The position numbers and the translations under genes were made by a program. A stretch of 64,000 bases of DNA from Clostridium cavendishii DSM 21758 (GTDB taxonomy: Bacteria; Bacillota; Clostridia; Clostridiales; Clostridiaceae). Shown here piece after piece: positions 50,430-59,537 of the stretch (position 1 is the stretch's first letter; each line of letters begins with the position of its first letter). The DNA is taken from positions 62,001 to 126,000 of the forward strand of contig NZ_FQZB01000007.1 of the NCBI RefSeq assembly GCF_900141845.1. The letters are read 5' to 3'. The notes under the pieces were generated by a model that was given only the letters and a program-made list of their open reading frames with translations, did not search any database and was not told the origin of the DNA.

Positions 50430-52130
50430 GTGGAAGAGGGGTTAAAAAACTTTAACTTTAAAAAAATATTAAATGAAAATAATATTCATAAATATATTAT
50501 TTTTATACTTTTACTACCATTTATTTTATATATAAGGAAAGCAAACCATATAATAGCTCATAGTATTATTGAAACATTAAATACAGCGATATGTTTTAGT
50601 AGTGTTATTATTATTATTAATTCGTATAGAATGTCACAAAACAATTATTTTCTTTTTTTTGGAGCTTTATTTGGATTTGTTTCTCTTTTTAATTGTTTAC
50701 ATTGTGTTGTGTATATGGAGAGTTCTTATAATCCAAAAGTAGCAATAAATTTATCAGAACAATTAAATATAACTTTTAGACTTGTAGAAGGAATATCTAT
50801 AATGATATCTTTTATTTTTTTATACAGACCTTTAAAAAAATATATAATTTTTTATTTTTATATAATTATTTCTTTAGTATTAGTATATATAATCTTTTTT
50901 ACGAATTATTTTCCTACATGTTTTATTGTGTCGGTAGGGAAAACTAGATTTGCTATCATGTGTGACATTATAGTGATTTTTTCAATGTTATTATCAATTA
51001 TTCTTTTCTTTAAAAATAGAAAATATTTTAGTAAAAAAACTGTAACTTATATGGGGATATATCTAATATTATCAATATTGGTAAGATATATGGTTATTAT
51101 TAATAATTCGACTTATAATGATTTTGATATATGTAATCATACTTTAAAATTTATATCTTATTATTTTCTATATAAAGCTTTAGTTGAAAATGTAATAAAA
51201 AATCCTGTAAATGCAATTTTTAATGATTTAAATAATAAAAATATAGATCTTCAATTAAAAACTATAGAATTAGAAAAGACTATTATTAAATTAAATGACG
51301 AAAAGCTTAAAACGGAAAAAATTAATAAAGAGTTAAAGTTATTAAATGAAGCTAAGGAAAATGAAAAGCTTAAAACTGAGTTTTTTGCTAATTTATCTCA
51401 TGAACTTAAAACTCCAATAAACGTAATTTATAGTGCGCTTCAATTACTAGAATTAAATAATAAGGATGAAGTTTCACAAAAATATAATAAGATAATAAAG
51501 CAAAATTGTTATAGGCTTTTAAGATTAATTAATAATATAATAGATTCCACTAAAATAGATTCCGGCTTTTTAAACTTGAATTTAACATATAGTAATGTAG
51601 TAATGATAGTAGAGGATGTTGTATTATCTGTTTCAAATTATATAGAAGCCCATGGCATGAATGTTATATTTGATACAAATGTAGAAGAAAAATATTTAAA
51701 TATTGATTTAGATGCTATTGAAAGAATACTTCTTAATCTTATTTCAAATTCGGTAAAATTTAGAAGTAACAATGGAACTATATATGTTAGTATTTTTGAT
51801 AAACAAGAAAGTGTAATTATATCTGTAAAGGATGATGGAATAGGTATCCCAACTGAGCAGCAGAAGTTTATTTTTGATAAATTTAAACAAGTTGATAAAT
51901 CTTTTACAAGAAATAAAGAAGGAAGTGGAATGGGATTGTCTCTTGTAAAAGCTTTGGTTGAATTACATAAAGGAACTATAGCGGTAAAAAGTGAAGTAGG
52001 TGTGGGAAGCGAGTTTATTATAGAATTACCTGTATTGGAATCGGTGGAACATGAATTGAAAAATAATAGATCCCATAATAGTAATATAATTAAAAATATA
52101 GATATTGAATTTTCTGATATATATTTTTAA
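50430..52130 (+). CDS. Orphan sensor histidine kinase with MASE3-like membrane domain
   Basis: This 566-residue kinase has an N-terminal integral membrane sensor of about seven to eight helices (~25-250, including SVIIIINSYRMSQNNYFLFF and FNCLHCVVYM), resembling the MASE3 type. A coiled-coil linker (QLKTIELEKTIIKLNDEKLK) leads to HisKA with FFANLSHELKTPINVIYSAL (H324). HATPase_c has an N box (LLNLISNSVKFRSN), G1 DDGIGI and G2 GSGMGLSLVKAL. No response regulator gene is adjacent, so the partner is elsewhere. GTG 50430 is preferred because GAGGTG lies just upstream; the ATG at 50418 lacks a site. Confidence 0.85.
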   Translation: MEEGLKNFNFKKILNENNIHKYIIFILLLPFILYIRKANHIIAHSIIETLNTAICFSSVIIIINSYRMSQNNYFLFFGALFGFVSLFNCLHCVVYMESSYNPKVAINLSEQLNITFRLVEGISIMISFIFLYRPLKKYIIFYFYIIISLVLVYIIFFTNYFPTCFIVSVGKTRFAIMCDIIVIFSMLLSIILFFKNRKYFSKKTVTYMGIYLILSILVRYMVIINNSTYNDFDICNHTLKFISYYFLYKALVENVIKNPVNAIFNDLNNKNIDLQLKTIELEKTIIKLNDEKLKTEKINKELKLLNEAKENEKLKTEFFANLSHELKTPINVIYSALQLLELNNKDEVSQKYNKIIKQNCYRLLRLINNIIDSTKIDSGFLNLNLTYSNVVMIVEDVVLSVSNYIEAHGMNVIFDTNVEEKYLNIDLDAIERILLNLISNSVKFRSNNGTIYVSIFDKQESVIISVKDDGIGIPTEQQKFIFDKFKQVDKSFTRNKEGSGMGLSLVKALVELHKGTIAVKSEVGVGSEFIIELPVLESVEHELKNNRSHNSNIIKNIDIEFSDIYF

Positions 52131-52382
52131 AAATCATATATATGATTTTATGTTAATTATACAATAACATAAAATCGTATATTAATTTTAAATATAAATT
52201 TATTATATTGTACTGAAAATTAGAAAAAGCAAATTGTTATGTGTTTATAATATAACAGATAAATATGAAGTTAGCATGAAAGTACATTTTATAGAACATA
52301 GAAGTGAATTAATAAGTATATAAAATTCAGGTATAATAGACTCATAAAGTTAATTTGATTAACTATACAGGAGGTAATTGTT

Positions 52383-52982
52383 GTGGAAAACAAAAATATT
52401 ATACTAAGAAAGGCAAAAAAACAAGATGTAGATACTTTAGCGAAACTTATTTATTGTACAGAGGTTCATCCAGATTACGTTTGAGGAGGAGAATCTGAGC
52501 AAGAATGTTTAGAAAATCTAAAAATTTTAATAAAAACAGAAGGTTCAAGATATAGTACTGAGTATATAACCGTAGCAGAAAAAGATGAACAAATATTAGG
52601 TGCTATGATATTAATACCTTATGATAAATTAGATAGATTAAGCATGAAAACCGATTTTAAACAATTAAAGAAGATGTATGGAATTAGTGAAAAAATTTAT
52701 TATATGATTACTAGAGTTAAATACATGTTATTTAGAGAGTGTAGAAGAGGTAATCTGTATATAGCAAATATTGCTACTGATGAGACTGCAAGAGGGCTTG
52801 GAGTAGGTAAAAAGTTAATGAAGTATGCAGAGCAAGTTGCTAAAAAAGAAGAGTATGATGGTATTTCGTTATTAGCTAAAAATGAAAATGTAAGTAAGTT
52901 TTATGAAAAACTAGATTATAAAAAAGTCTTTGATAAAGTACTTTTGGGTGAAAGAATAATAAAAATGGCTAAATACGTTTAA
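52383..52982 (+). pseudogene. GNAT acetyltransferase interrupted by an in-frame TGA
   Basis: From GTG 52383 (AGGAGGT upstream) the frame reads NKNIILRKAKKQDVDTLAKL, then CTEVHPDYV, then TGA (52482-52484), and continues without shift as GGESEQECLENLKILIKTEG. The GNAT acetyl-CoA site IANIATDETARGLGVGKKLM and a normal C terminus follow. A single TGG-to-TGA change (Trp to stop) explains it, and everything downstream is intact to 52982. It would produce a 33-residue peptide unless the TGA is read through. The full-length product would be a 199-residue cytosolic N-acetyltransferase of unknown substrate. Confidence 0.8.
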
Positions 52983-52998
52983 TATAGATTGTTTTTTT

Positions 52999-53032
52999 AA
53001 ACTCCCTTAGATTTTTTCTAAGGGAGTTTTTT
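52999..53032 (+). terminator. Terminator after the GNAT gene
   Basis: AACTCCCTTAG pairs with CTAAGGGAGTT around a 7-base loop, followed by T5. Confidence 0.88.
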
Positions 53033-53343
53033 ACGTGTGAAAGTGGGTAATATATGAATATTATCATAAAATCAATAAAAAGGTTTACAAATTTTTTATT
53101 GATTTATTAAAGCTATCTTATATATTATAGTACGTTTTTCTAAAGGATTAGATTACTTCTCATTTGGTTTTGATGTTGATTTTTTAAATAAAGTGTTAAT
53201 GCTTCAGTTAAAGAGTTTTATTTTTGATAAATAGTTATTTTTTATGCAATATAAATTTTACTTAATTTATATTTTTATTAAGCATTTTAATAACTTTAAA
53301 AATATTGTATAATTAATAGTGAATAATATATGGAGGGTTCGGA
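53033..53343. other. Intergenic region with promoter of the TerB-like gene
   Basis: About 310 bases, no gene seen. TATAAT near 53310 (TTGTATAATTAATAG) is a good -10 for the gene that follows. The rest is AT-rich and unremarkable. Confidence 0.5.
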
Positions 53344-54711
53344 ATGGAAGAATATAGTGAACTTAAACAGATATTAAGAAGCTATGGTGATAAAATAGTT
53401 TCGGCTATAGAGTTTTATAACTTTGGAGAAATACCTGAAAAAAAACTTAATAATGCTATAAAAACTTATGCAAATTCTGTAGAACAAACAAAGGTTTATG
53501 GATTAATTGATACTACTTTATTGGGTAGTGGGAAAGAAGGAATGTTATTTACTAATGCAGGTATTTACATTAAAGAAGCTTTCGAAAAGGTTAAATATAT
53601 TCAATATTCAGAAATAGAAGATGTAATTGTAACTAGCTTAGAAAAAGAAAAAGATTCAGATAGAGTTATTGAAATTATATGTTCGAATGATTTAAAGATT
53701 AAAATAAAGTCACCGTTTTATCAAAAAACATCAATGGAAAAAATGCTTAAAGAAATCATAGAGTTGAAAAATGATGGTAGAGTTGGTAAGTCTGATAAAT
53801 ATGTGGCGTTAGAATACATGAATGATGAAGTAAAAGAGAATTATATAAAAGTAATAATTGCTTTTATGAATAGTGATAGTGAAATAAATGAAAAAGAAAT
53901 TTCGGAGTTATATTCTTTAATGACACAAATAAAGTTAACCAGAAGTAGCAGAAAACGTATACAAAAGTATTTAGAAAACCCTTCTGAAGATGTTAGAAAA
54001 ATGTTAATTAGAATGGAAATGAATATTCCAGAGGCATCAGAAGTAGTTTTACATTTTTCATTGGTTAAAGATATTATAAGAATTGGTAAAGCTACTCATG
54101 CTAAATTAGATGAGAGTCAGATGGCGTTTATTTCAATGGTTGCAAGTGATTATAATATAAATGCATACCAGGTTGATTTTTTAGACGAGGCAATTGAGCT
54201 TGATAAAAAAATATTTTCAGGGGAATTTACAGAAGTTGAAGTTATAAGTAAGTTTAGAGAATTAGCTTCTAAAGGGGCAGCTGTTGGGGTTCCAGTAGTA
54301 GCTGTCTATTTAAGTGGATCAGTCTTAGGCTTAAGTGTAGCTGGAGTTACATCAGGACTGGCAGCCTTGGGATTAGGTGGAATACTAGGATTGAGTTCGA
54401 TTGTTACAGGAATAGGAGTTGCTGTTTTATTAGGTGTAGGAACCTATAAGGGATTAAAATGGATAACAGGTGGTCAAGACAAGATAAGTAAAAGAGAGAT
54501 TTTAATACAAGGGTCTATTAAAAATAATAAAGAAACTATAGAATATTTAATAGAAGATATAAATGCTTTAGTTGGTAATATAGTTACTATGCTAAACTCA
54601 GAAGATTTAGACAAGAAAAGGATAGAAATTTTATCAGGTGAGATAGATTTGCTTAATAGAGTTTTAAAGTTATTAAATTCTAAAAATAATGAATTAGAAA
54701 GTTTAATTTAG
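53344..54711 (+). CDS. TerB-like domain protein with glycine-rich membrane hairpin
   Basis: This 455-residue protein was not matched to a named family. An N-terminal part (~60-130, LLGSGKEGMLFTNAGIYIKE) resembles a bacterial PH/YokE-like domain. The middle (~160-290) has ENYIKVIIAFMNSDSEINEK and the helices that follow, like TerB/tellurite-resistance-type modules. A glycine-rich hydrophobic stretch (~310-375, GAAVGVPVVAVYLSGSVLGL and ALGLGGILGLSSIVTGIGVA) forms a membrane hairpin or glycine zipper. The coiled-coil C terminus reads LIEDINALVGNIVTMLN. The architecture suggests a membrane-associated stress protein, with function unknown. GGAGGG precedes the ATG, and a strong terminator follows. 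Confidence 0.65.
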   Translation: MEEYSELKQILRSYGDKIVSAIEFYNFGEIPEKKLNNAIKTYANSVEQTKVYGLIDTTLLGSGKEGMLFTNAGIYIKEAFEKVKYIQYSEIEDVIVTSLEKEKDSDRVIEIICSNDLKIKIKSPFYQKTSMEKMLKEIIELKNDGRVGKSDKYVALEYMNDEVKENYIKVIIAFMNSDSEINEKEISELYSLMTQIKLTRSSRKRIQKYLENPSEDVRKMLIRMEMNIPEASEVVLHFSLVKDIIRIGKATHAKLDESQMAFISMVASDYNINAYQVDFLDEAIELDKKIFSGEFTEVEVISKFRELASKGAAVGVPVVAVYLSGSVLGLSVAGVTSGLAALGLGGILGLSSIVTGIGVAVLLGVGTYKGLKWITGGQDKISKREILIQGSIKNNKETIEYLIEDINALVGNIVTMLNSEDLDKKRIEILSGEIDLLNRVLKLLNSKNNELESLI

Positions 54712-54714
54712 ATT

Positions 54715-54757
54715 AAAAGGTGCTGTATCAAAAATTATTTTGATACAGCACCTTTTT
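54715..54757 (+). terminator. Strong terminator
   Basis: AAAAGGTGCTGTATCA and TGATACAGCACCTTTT form a 16-bp perfect stem with a short A/T loop and T-run. Confidence 0.93.
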
Positions 54758-55070
54758 AAATTTTTCATTTTTTTATTATACAAACTAAGTGATAATCTGG
54801 ATTTTGGATTTAATCAATTCGAACTTACTCATAGAAATGTAATAAATAAGAGTTTTATCTTAACAAAAACTAATTTAATTAATAAAATTTTATTTTAATT
54901 AAAGAATTATTAAAAAAAATTATGAGAATAAATTTAATAAGAATTATTTATATACATAATAAAAGTATATTTACAAAGAATTTTTTTTGTAAAGATGATA
55001 TATTTGCCTGTAAAAAAATATAAGATTTTAGGGTTAAAGTGTCGAGCGATTTTAGAATAGACATACTTGT
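54758..55070. other. Intergenic region upstream of the ROK regulator
   Basis: About 310 AT-rich bases with no gene seen. It carries the promoter of the ROK gene and, at its downstream end, the candidate operator at 55071. Confidence 0.5.
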
Positions 55071-55083
55071 TTCAGTGAATGAA
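55071..55083. promoter_or_regulatory. Candidate ROK-regulator operator upstream of its own gene
   Basis: TTCAGTGAATGAA differs in one base from the reverse complement (TTCATTGAATGAA) of the palindrome found before the solute-binding protein gene. Position about 30 bases before the regulator start suggests autoregulation. Confidence 0.4.
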
Positions 55084-55113
55084 GTGTGTTAACATTATTT
55101 ACAGGTGATGAAA

Positions 55114-56331
55114 ATGAAAGTAAGAAATGGAAGTAAAAGGTTCATAAAGGATATTAATAGAACACAAGTTATTAATGAAATAAGAAAAAATGAAGGAATT
55201 AGTAGAACGGATATATCTAAAAATCTGAAATTAGGCTTATCAACAATTACAAATATTATAGAGGAACTAATAAATGAGGAATTAGTTTATGAAATTGGTG
55301 AAGACATTTCAACTGGTGGGCGTAAGCCAGTACTACTAAACTTTAACAAGAATTATGGAAATGTAATAGGAATAAAGATAGAGGAACATAAAATACTGGT
55401 ATCTTTAACAAATCTAAAGGGTGAAATATTATTTAATTTAAAGGCAAATCTTACAGAAAAAATCTCAGGCAATATTTTAATAGATACTATAAAAAAAGCA
55501 GTATATGAAATAATAAAAGTTAATAATATAAAGAATAAATTAATGGGAATAGGTATAGCTGTATCTGGATTAGTAGATCAAAAAGAGGGAAAGCTAATAT
55601 ATTCAGGGTTACTATCTATTGAAAACGTTGAACTCTCAAAAGAGTTAGAAAATGAGTTTGGTGTACCAGTTTATGTAGATAACGATGTAAATGTTTATTC
55701 GTTAGCTGAGCTTTATTATGGAAAAGGCAAAAATAGAGATAATTTTGTAGTTATAACTTATGGAACAGGCATTGGGTGTGGAATAGTAATAGATAGAAAA
55801 ATATATTATGGAGAATTAGGAGGAGCTGGAGAATTTGGACACATGGTAATATTACCAGAAGGTAGAATGTGCGAATGTGGTGCCAAAGGATGTTTAGAAG
55901 CTTATGCTGCAGAAAATGCAATGCGCCAATATATATTAGAGAATATCAGTAAATATGAGGGATGCAAAATAAATTATATAGATAATTTAACAATAAATAG
56001 AATTGAAGAGTATGCAAGTAATGGTGAAAAATTGGCAATAGATGCACTTGCTTTATCTGCTAGATGGCTCGGATATGGAATATTAAGTTTAATAAATTTA
56101 CTAAATCCAGCTACTATTATTTTAGCTAGTGAAGGCATGAAAATGCAAAAATTTATGCTACCTACCATTAAAGAAATTGTTAAAAATAATTTTTTTAGGA
56201 AACATCCTAAGCAAATAGAAATAGTGGTATCAGAAATGGAAAATGAAGCATGGCAATTAGGTGCTGCTACACTTGCTATTTCAAAAATTTTTGAATTAAA
56301 ACTATATGAAGAAGCAAAAAAAAGCTTATGA
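55114..56331 (+). CDS. ROK-family transcriptional repressor (NagC/XylR type)
   Basis: A 405-residue regulator with an N-terminal winged helix-turn-helix (INEIRKNEGISRTDISKNLK, then STITNIIEELINEELVYEIG) and a ROK sugar-kinase-like domain. The latter has VDNDVNVYSLAELYYGKG, ITYGTGIGCGIVIDRKIYYG, ELGGAGEFGHM and the zinc motif CECGAKGCLEAY. Without the kinase aspartate context it is a sugar-responsive repressor. It precedes the dextran/isomaltooligosaccharide operon and is most likely its regulator, released by glucose- or isomaltose-type ligands. GTG 55105 and ATG 55108 overlap the ribosome site CAGGTGA, so the ATG at 55114 is used. Confidence 0.92.
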   Translation: MKVRNGSKRFIKDINRTQVINEIRKNEGISRTDISKNLKLGLSTITNIIEELINEELVYEIGEDISTGGRKPVLLNFNKNYGNVIGIKIEEHKILVSLTNLKGEILFNLKANLTEKISGNILIDTIKKAVYEIIKVNNIKNKLMGIGIAVSGLVDQKEGKLIYSGLLSIENVELSKELENEFGVPVYVDNDVNVYSLAELYYGKGKNRDNFVVITYGTGIGCGIVIDRKIYYGELGGAGEFGHMVILPEGRMCECGAKGCLEAYAAENAMRQYILENISKYEGCKINYIDNLTINRIEEYASNGEKLAIDALALSARWLGYGILSLINLLNPATIILASEGMKMQKFMLPTIKEIVKNNFFRKHPKQIEIVVSEMENEAWQLGAATLAISKIFELKLYEEAKKSL

Positions 56332-56349
56332 TCTTTAAATTTTGCATAT

Positions 56350-56378
56350 AATCTTATTTCATTCAATGAATTAAGATT
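56350..56378. promoter_or_regulatory. Long palindrome before the sugar operon, candidate ROK operator
   Basis: AATCTTATTTCATTC and its continuation AATGAATTAAGATT form a 29-bp near-perfect palindrome centred on TTCATTCAATGAA (56358-56370), 32 bases before the solute-binding protein start. The core recurs upstream of the ROK gene at 55071. It could also act as a hairpin at the end of the ROK transcript, but there is no U-run. Confidence 0.5.
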
Positions 56379-56409
56379 TAAATATATTACTTATTAGGGG
56401 GTATTAAAA

Positions 56410-57678
56410 ATGAGATTAAAAAAAATAGTAGGATTACTCATGAGTGGCCTAATTATTGGAACAATGTTTGCAGGTTGTGGAAAAGAAAACTCAGCAACAG
56501 CTAAGGATGGGGGTGAACAAGTAGAATTAAAATTTTGGCACACATATAGTGACACAGAAGATGAAATATTTAATAAAAAAGTCTTGCCAGAATGGAATAA
56601 AAAACATCCTAATATTAAAATAAAGGCTATTAGAATGCCTACTGATGGATTAAAACAACAAGTAGTACAAGGTGTTGCTGGAAAATCTTGTCCAGATTTA
56701 ATGAGAATGGATATAGTTTGGGTGCCAGAGTTTGCTAATACGGGAGCTTTAAAAAATGTTAATGATATGGATGGCTTTAAAGAAATAAAAGATAAATCCT
56801 TTGAAGCACCAATGAATACAAATAAGTGGAAAGATAAATATTACGGAGTTCCATTGAATACGAATACAAAAGCAGCTATTTATAATAAAAAAGTCTTAGC
56901 AGAAGCTGGATCAACAGAAGCGCCTAAAACTTTTGATGAATTGGTGGATATAGCATATAAGATTAAAGCAAAGCATAAGAATGGTGTTATTGGTATAGCT
57001 GGAAATGATGCTTGGGGAATGGGGTCTTATTTCATGAGCTTAGGAGGAAAATATACTGATGAAAAATATTCAAAAGCAGATGGATATATAAACAGCCCAG
57101 AAAGTGTTGCTGCTTTAGAGAAATTAGTCAAATTGAATGAAGATGGAATACTAGGAAAATGCTTAAATGGCGGACAACCTACTACATGGGATGGAATAAA
57201 AAAAGATGGAGAATATCTAATGATAGATGATGGGCCATGGTTTTATAGTATATTAAAGGATGAAGCCAAAAATAAAACAATTAATACTACTTTACCTAAA
57301 GGTAGTGCTGGTAATATATCAGTAGTTGGTGGAGAAGATTTGGTTATGTTCAATAATACGAAGCATCCAAAAGAAGTTTGGGAGTTTATGAAGTATCTTA
57401 CATCCACAGAACCACAAAAAACTATGGCTATTGAAGCTGGTATAAATCCTACAAATTTAGATGCAGCTAATGATTCAAAAGTTTTAGAGAATCCTGTTAT
57501 GAAGGTTTATGGAGAACAACTTAAAACAGCTTGGGCAAGAGTACCACATCCAAAGTGGGAAGAAATGAATGATAAAATTTCCAAAGGATTTGAAAAGGCT
57601 ATGAAAAAGAAAGCTACTTCTAAAGAAGTTTTAGATGATTTAGCAAAACAAATGGATAAACTACTTCAAGAAAAATAG
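56410..57678 (+). CDS. Sugar ABC transporter solute-binding lipoprotein
   Basis: A 422-residue family-1 extracellular solute-binding protein. The N terminus is a lipoprotein signal (GLLMSGLIIGTMFAGCGKE, lipidated Cys23). The mature protein has the MalE/UgpB-type features VELKFWHTYSDTEDE, VPLNTNTKAAIYNKKVLAEA, TFDELVDIAYKIKAK and VVGGEDLVMFNNTKHPKEVW. It captures an oligosaccharide outside the membrane for the two permeases that follow. Given the adjacent GH66 and GH15-like enzymes, the ligand is probably an isomaltooligosaccharide or cyclic dextran. The ATPase (MsmX-like) is absent from the operon, as is common in Firmicutes. Confidence 0.93.
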   Translation: MRLKKIVGLLMSGLIIGTMFAGCGKENSATAKDGGEQVELKFWHTYSDTEDEIFNKKVLPEWNKKHPNIKIKAIRMPTDGLKQQVVQGVAGKSCPDLMRMDIVWVPEFANTGALKNVNDMDGFKEIKDKSFEAPMNTNKWKDKYYGVPLNTNTKAAIYNKKVLAEAGSTEAPKTFDELVDIAYKIKAKHKNGVIGIAGNDAWGMGSYFMSLGGKYTDEKYSKADGYINSPESVAALEKLVKLNEDGILGKCLNGGQPTTWDGIKKDGEYLMIDDGPWFYSILKDEAKNKTINTTLPKGSAGNISVVGGEDLVMFNNTKHPKEVWEFMKYLTSTEPQKTMAIEAGINPTNLDAANDSKVLENPVMKVYGEQLKTAWARVPHPKWEEMNDKISKGFEKAMKKKATSKEVLDDLAKQMDKLLQEK

Positions 57679-57702
57679 TGAGTTTAGAAGAGGGTGACTT
57701 GA

Positions 57703-58656
57703 ATGGGTGAACAAGTGGTTGTAAATAATTTAAGAGTTAAAAAAAAGACGAGAAAAGAAAAGATATTATTGGGTTTAAGACAATGGCTTGAAGTAGCTCC
57801 TTATATATTAATAGGAATGGCATTGATAACAATATTTGTTATATATCCGCAAATTAAAAATATATATATGAGTTTTACTAAATATAATATTATGCCAGGT
57901 GCCGAAAGTCCTTTTATTGGACTTGATAATTATAAACTTGCATTATTTGGTGAAGAAAGTGAAAAATTTTGGTTAGCATTTAGAAATGTAATCTTATATG
58001 GTATTTTTACAATTCCACCAGGGTTAATTATAGGACTAATATTAGCTGTTCTTATAAATAATGTTAAAAAATTTAATTTGTTTTATAGAGGAGCATTATA
58101 TTTACCTGTTTTAATAGACTGGATAGTTGTAGCAATAATATTTATTTATATCTTTCAAGATGGTGATGGGGGTCTTGCAAACTATATATTGATGAAATTT
58201 CATATAATAAAGGAGCCTATTGGATGGTTACAGAATACATGGACTGCAAATGCAGTAATATGGGTATTTGGATTATGGAAAAATGTTGGATGGACTATGT
58301 TTATATATTTAGCAGGGTTACAGAATATATCCAAAGATATATACGAAGCAGCAGCAATAGATGGTGCTACTCCAGCAAAGAAGTTTTTTAAGATAACATT
58401 GCCTTTATTAAAAAATACAACATTCTTTATATTGATTAATTTAATAATAGGATCATTTAATGTTTTTATAGCAGTTTATATGCTGACTCAAGGTGGACCA
58501 TTAGGAACAACAGATGTACTTCAAAATTATATGTATAATCAGGCATTTAAGTATTTCAACTTCGGATATGCTTGTGCATTAAGTGTAATGATAGGGTTAT
58601 CTATAATTTTACTAACCGCATTCAAAAATAAGTTTTTTAAATATGAAAGAAACTAA
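57703..58656 (+). CDS. Sugar ABC transporter permease (MalF type)
   Basis: A 317-residue permease with six predicted helices. The conserved EAA loop is IYEAAAIDGATPAKKFFKIT with a proline-rich continuation, and FVIYPQIKNIYMSFTKYNIM is typical near the N terminus. It forms a heterodimer with the next gene's product in an oligosaccharide importer. It begins 24 bases after the binding-protein stop and shares its operon. GAGGGTGACTTG precedes the ATG. Confidence 0.93.
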   Translation: MGEQVVVNNLRVKKKTRKEKILLGLRQWLEVAPYILIGMALITIFVIYPQIKNIYMSFTKYNIMPGAESPFIGLDNYKLALFGEESEKFWLAFRNVILYGIFTIPPGLIIGLILAVLINNVKKFNLFYRGALYLPVLIDWIVVAIIFIYIFQDGDGGLANYILMKFHIIKEPIGWLQNTWTANAVIWVFGLWKNVGWTMFIYLAGLQNISKDIYEAAAIDGATPAKKFFKITLPLLKNTTFFILINLIIGSFNVFIAVYMLTQGGPLGTTDVLQNYMYNQAFKYFNFGYACALSVMIGLSIILLTAFKNKFFKYERN

Positions 58657-58668
58657 GGGGGAAGAGGT

Positions 58669-59502
58669 ATGGTTAAGAACAGGAGTATTCAAATAATTAT
58701 ACACATAGTATTATGGATATTTGTTTTAATGGCATTAATACCATTTTTATCTATGTTTTCTACTTCACTAGTTAAAGAAACATTTACATTGCCATATCCA
58801 CCAAGAATTTTTCCTACAGATTGGTATTTTGGCAACTATGTTGAGGTTTGGAATTCAAATAATTTTTTTAGATATTTTATAAATTCGACTTTTTTAGCAG
58901 TATCTACAACAATATTTGTATTATTATTTTCGTCACTTTCAGCATATGGATTTTCAAGATTTGATTTTCCTGGAAAAGAGATAATATTTAATATTTATCT
59001 TTTTACAATGATGGTACCGGGAGTATTAAACATTGTTGCACAATATAGCGTAGTAAATAGTTTAGGGCTAATAGATACTTATAAAGGTTTAATTTTGTTA
59101 GCAGTAGGAGGATCAATTGCTGGGAATACATTCTTTTTAAGAGGTTTTTTTGAGCAATTACCAAGAGAACTAGAGGAATCAGTTCTAATAGATGGTGGAG
59201 GAAGATGGACTATATATAGGAAAATAATATTACCATTATCTAAACCAGCGCTTGGAACTCTAGGAATAGGAGTGTTTACAGGAACTTGGTGTGATTTTTT
59301 TGGAGTTTTAACGTTTATAAAGGATTCTGATAAATGGACATTACCAGTGGCACTTCAATTATTTAGAGGACAACATGCAACTTCTTGGGGGCTAGTGTTT
59401 GCTGGTGCAATGATTACATTTATACCAGAGATAATTATATTTATAGTAGCTCAAAAGTATTTTGTTCAATCTGGTTTAAATGATGGAGGAATAAAACAAT
59501 AA
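58669..59502 (+). CDS. Sugar ABC transporter permease (MalG type)
   Basis: A 277-residue permease with six helices and the EAA-loop sequence LEESVLIDGGGRWTIYRKII. The N-terminal STSLVKETFTLPYPPRIFPT is the usual MalG-type periplasmic segment. It pairs with the upstream MalF-type protein. The start is 12 bases after that stop, with GGGGGAAGAGGT as the ribosome site. The enzyme genes follow. Confidence 0.93.
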   Translation: MVKNRSIQIIIHIVLWIFVLMALIPFLSMFSTSLVKETFTLPYPPRIFPTDWYFGNYVEVWNSNNFFRYFINSTFLAVSTTIFVLLFSSLSAYGFSRFDFPGKEIIFNIYLFTMMVPGVLNIVAQYSVVNSLGLIDTYKGLILLAVGGSIAGNTFFLRGFFEQLPRELEESVLIDGGGRWTIYRKIILPLSKPALGTLGIGVFTGTWCDFFGVLTFIKDSDKWTLPVALQLFRGQHATSWGLVFAGAMITFIPEIIIFIVAQKYFVQSGLNDGGIKQ

Positions 59503-59537
59503 TATTAAAGGTTATATTTAATATATAGGAGGATTAA

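Noticed and set aside
52482..52484. Selenocysteine codon in the GNAT gene
   Set aside because: No SECIS-like hairpin is evident right after the TGA, and Trp at this position fits a one-base change from TGG.
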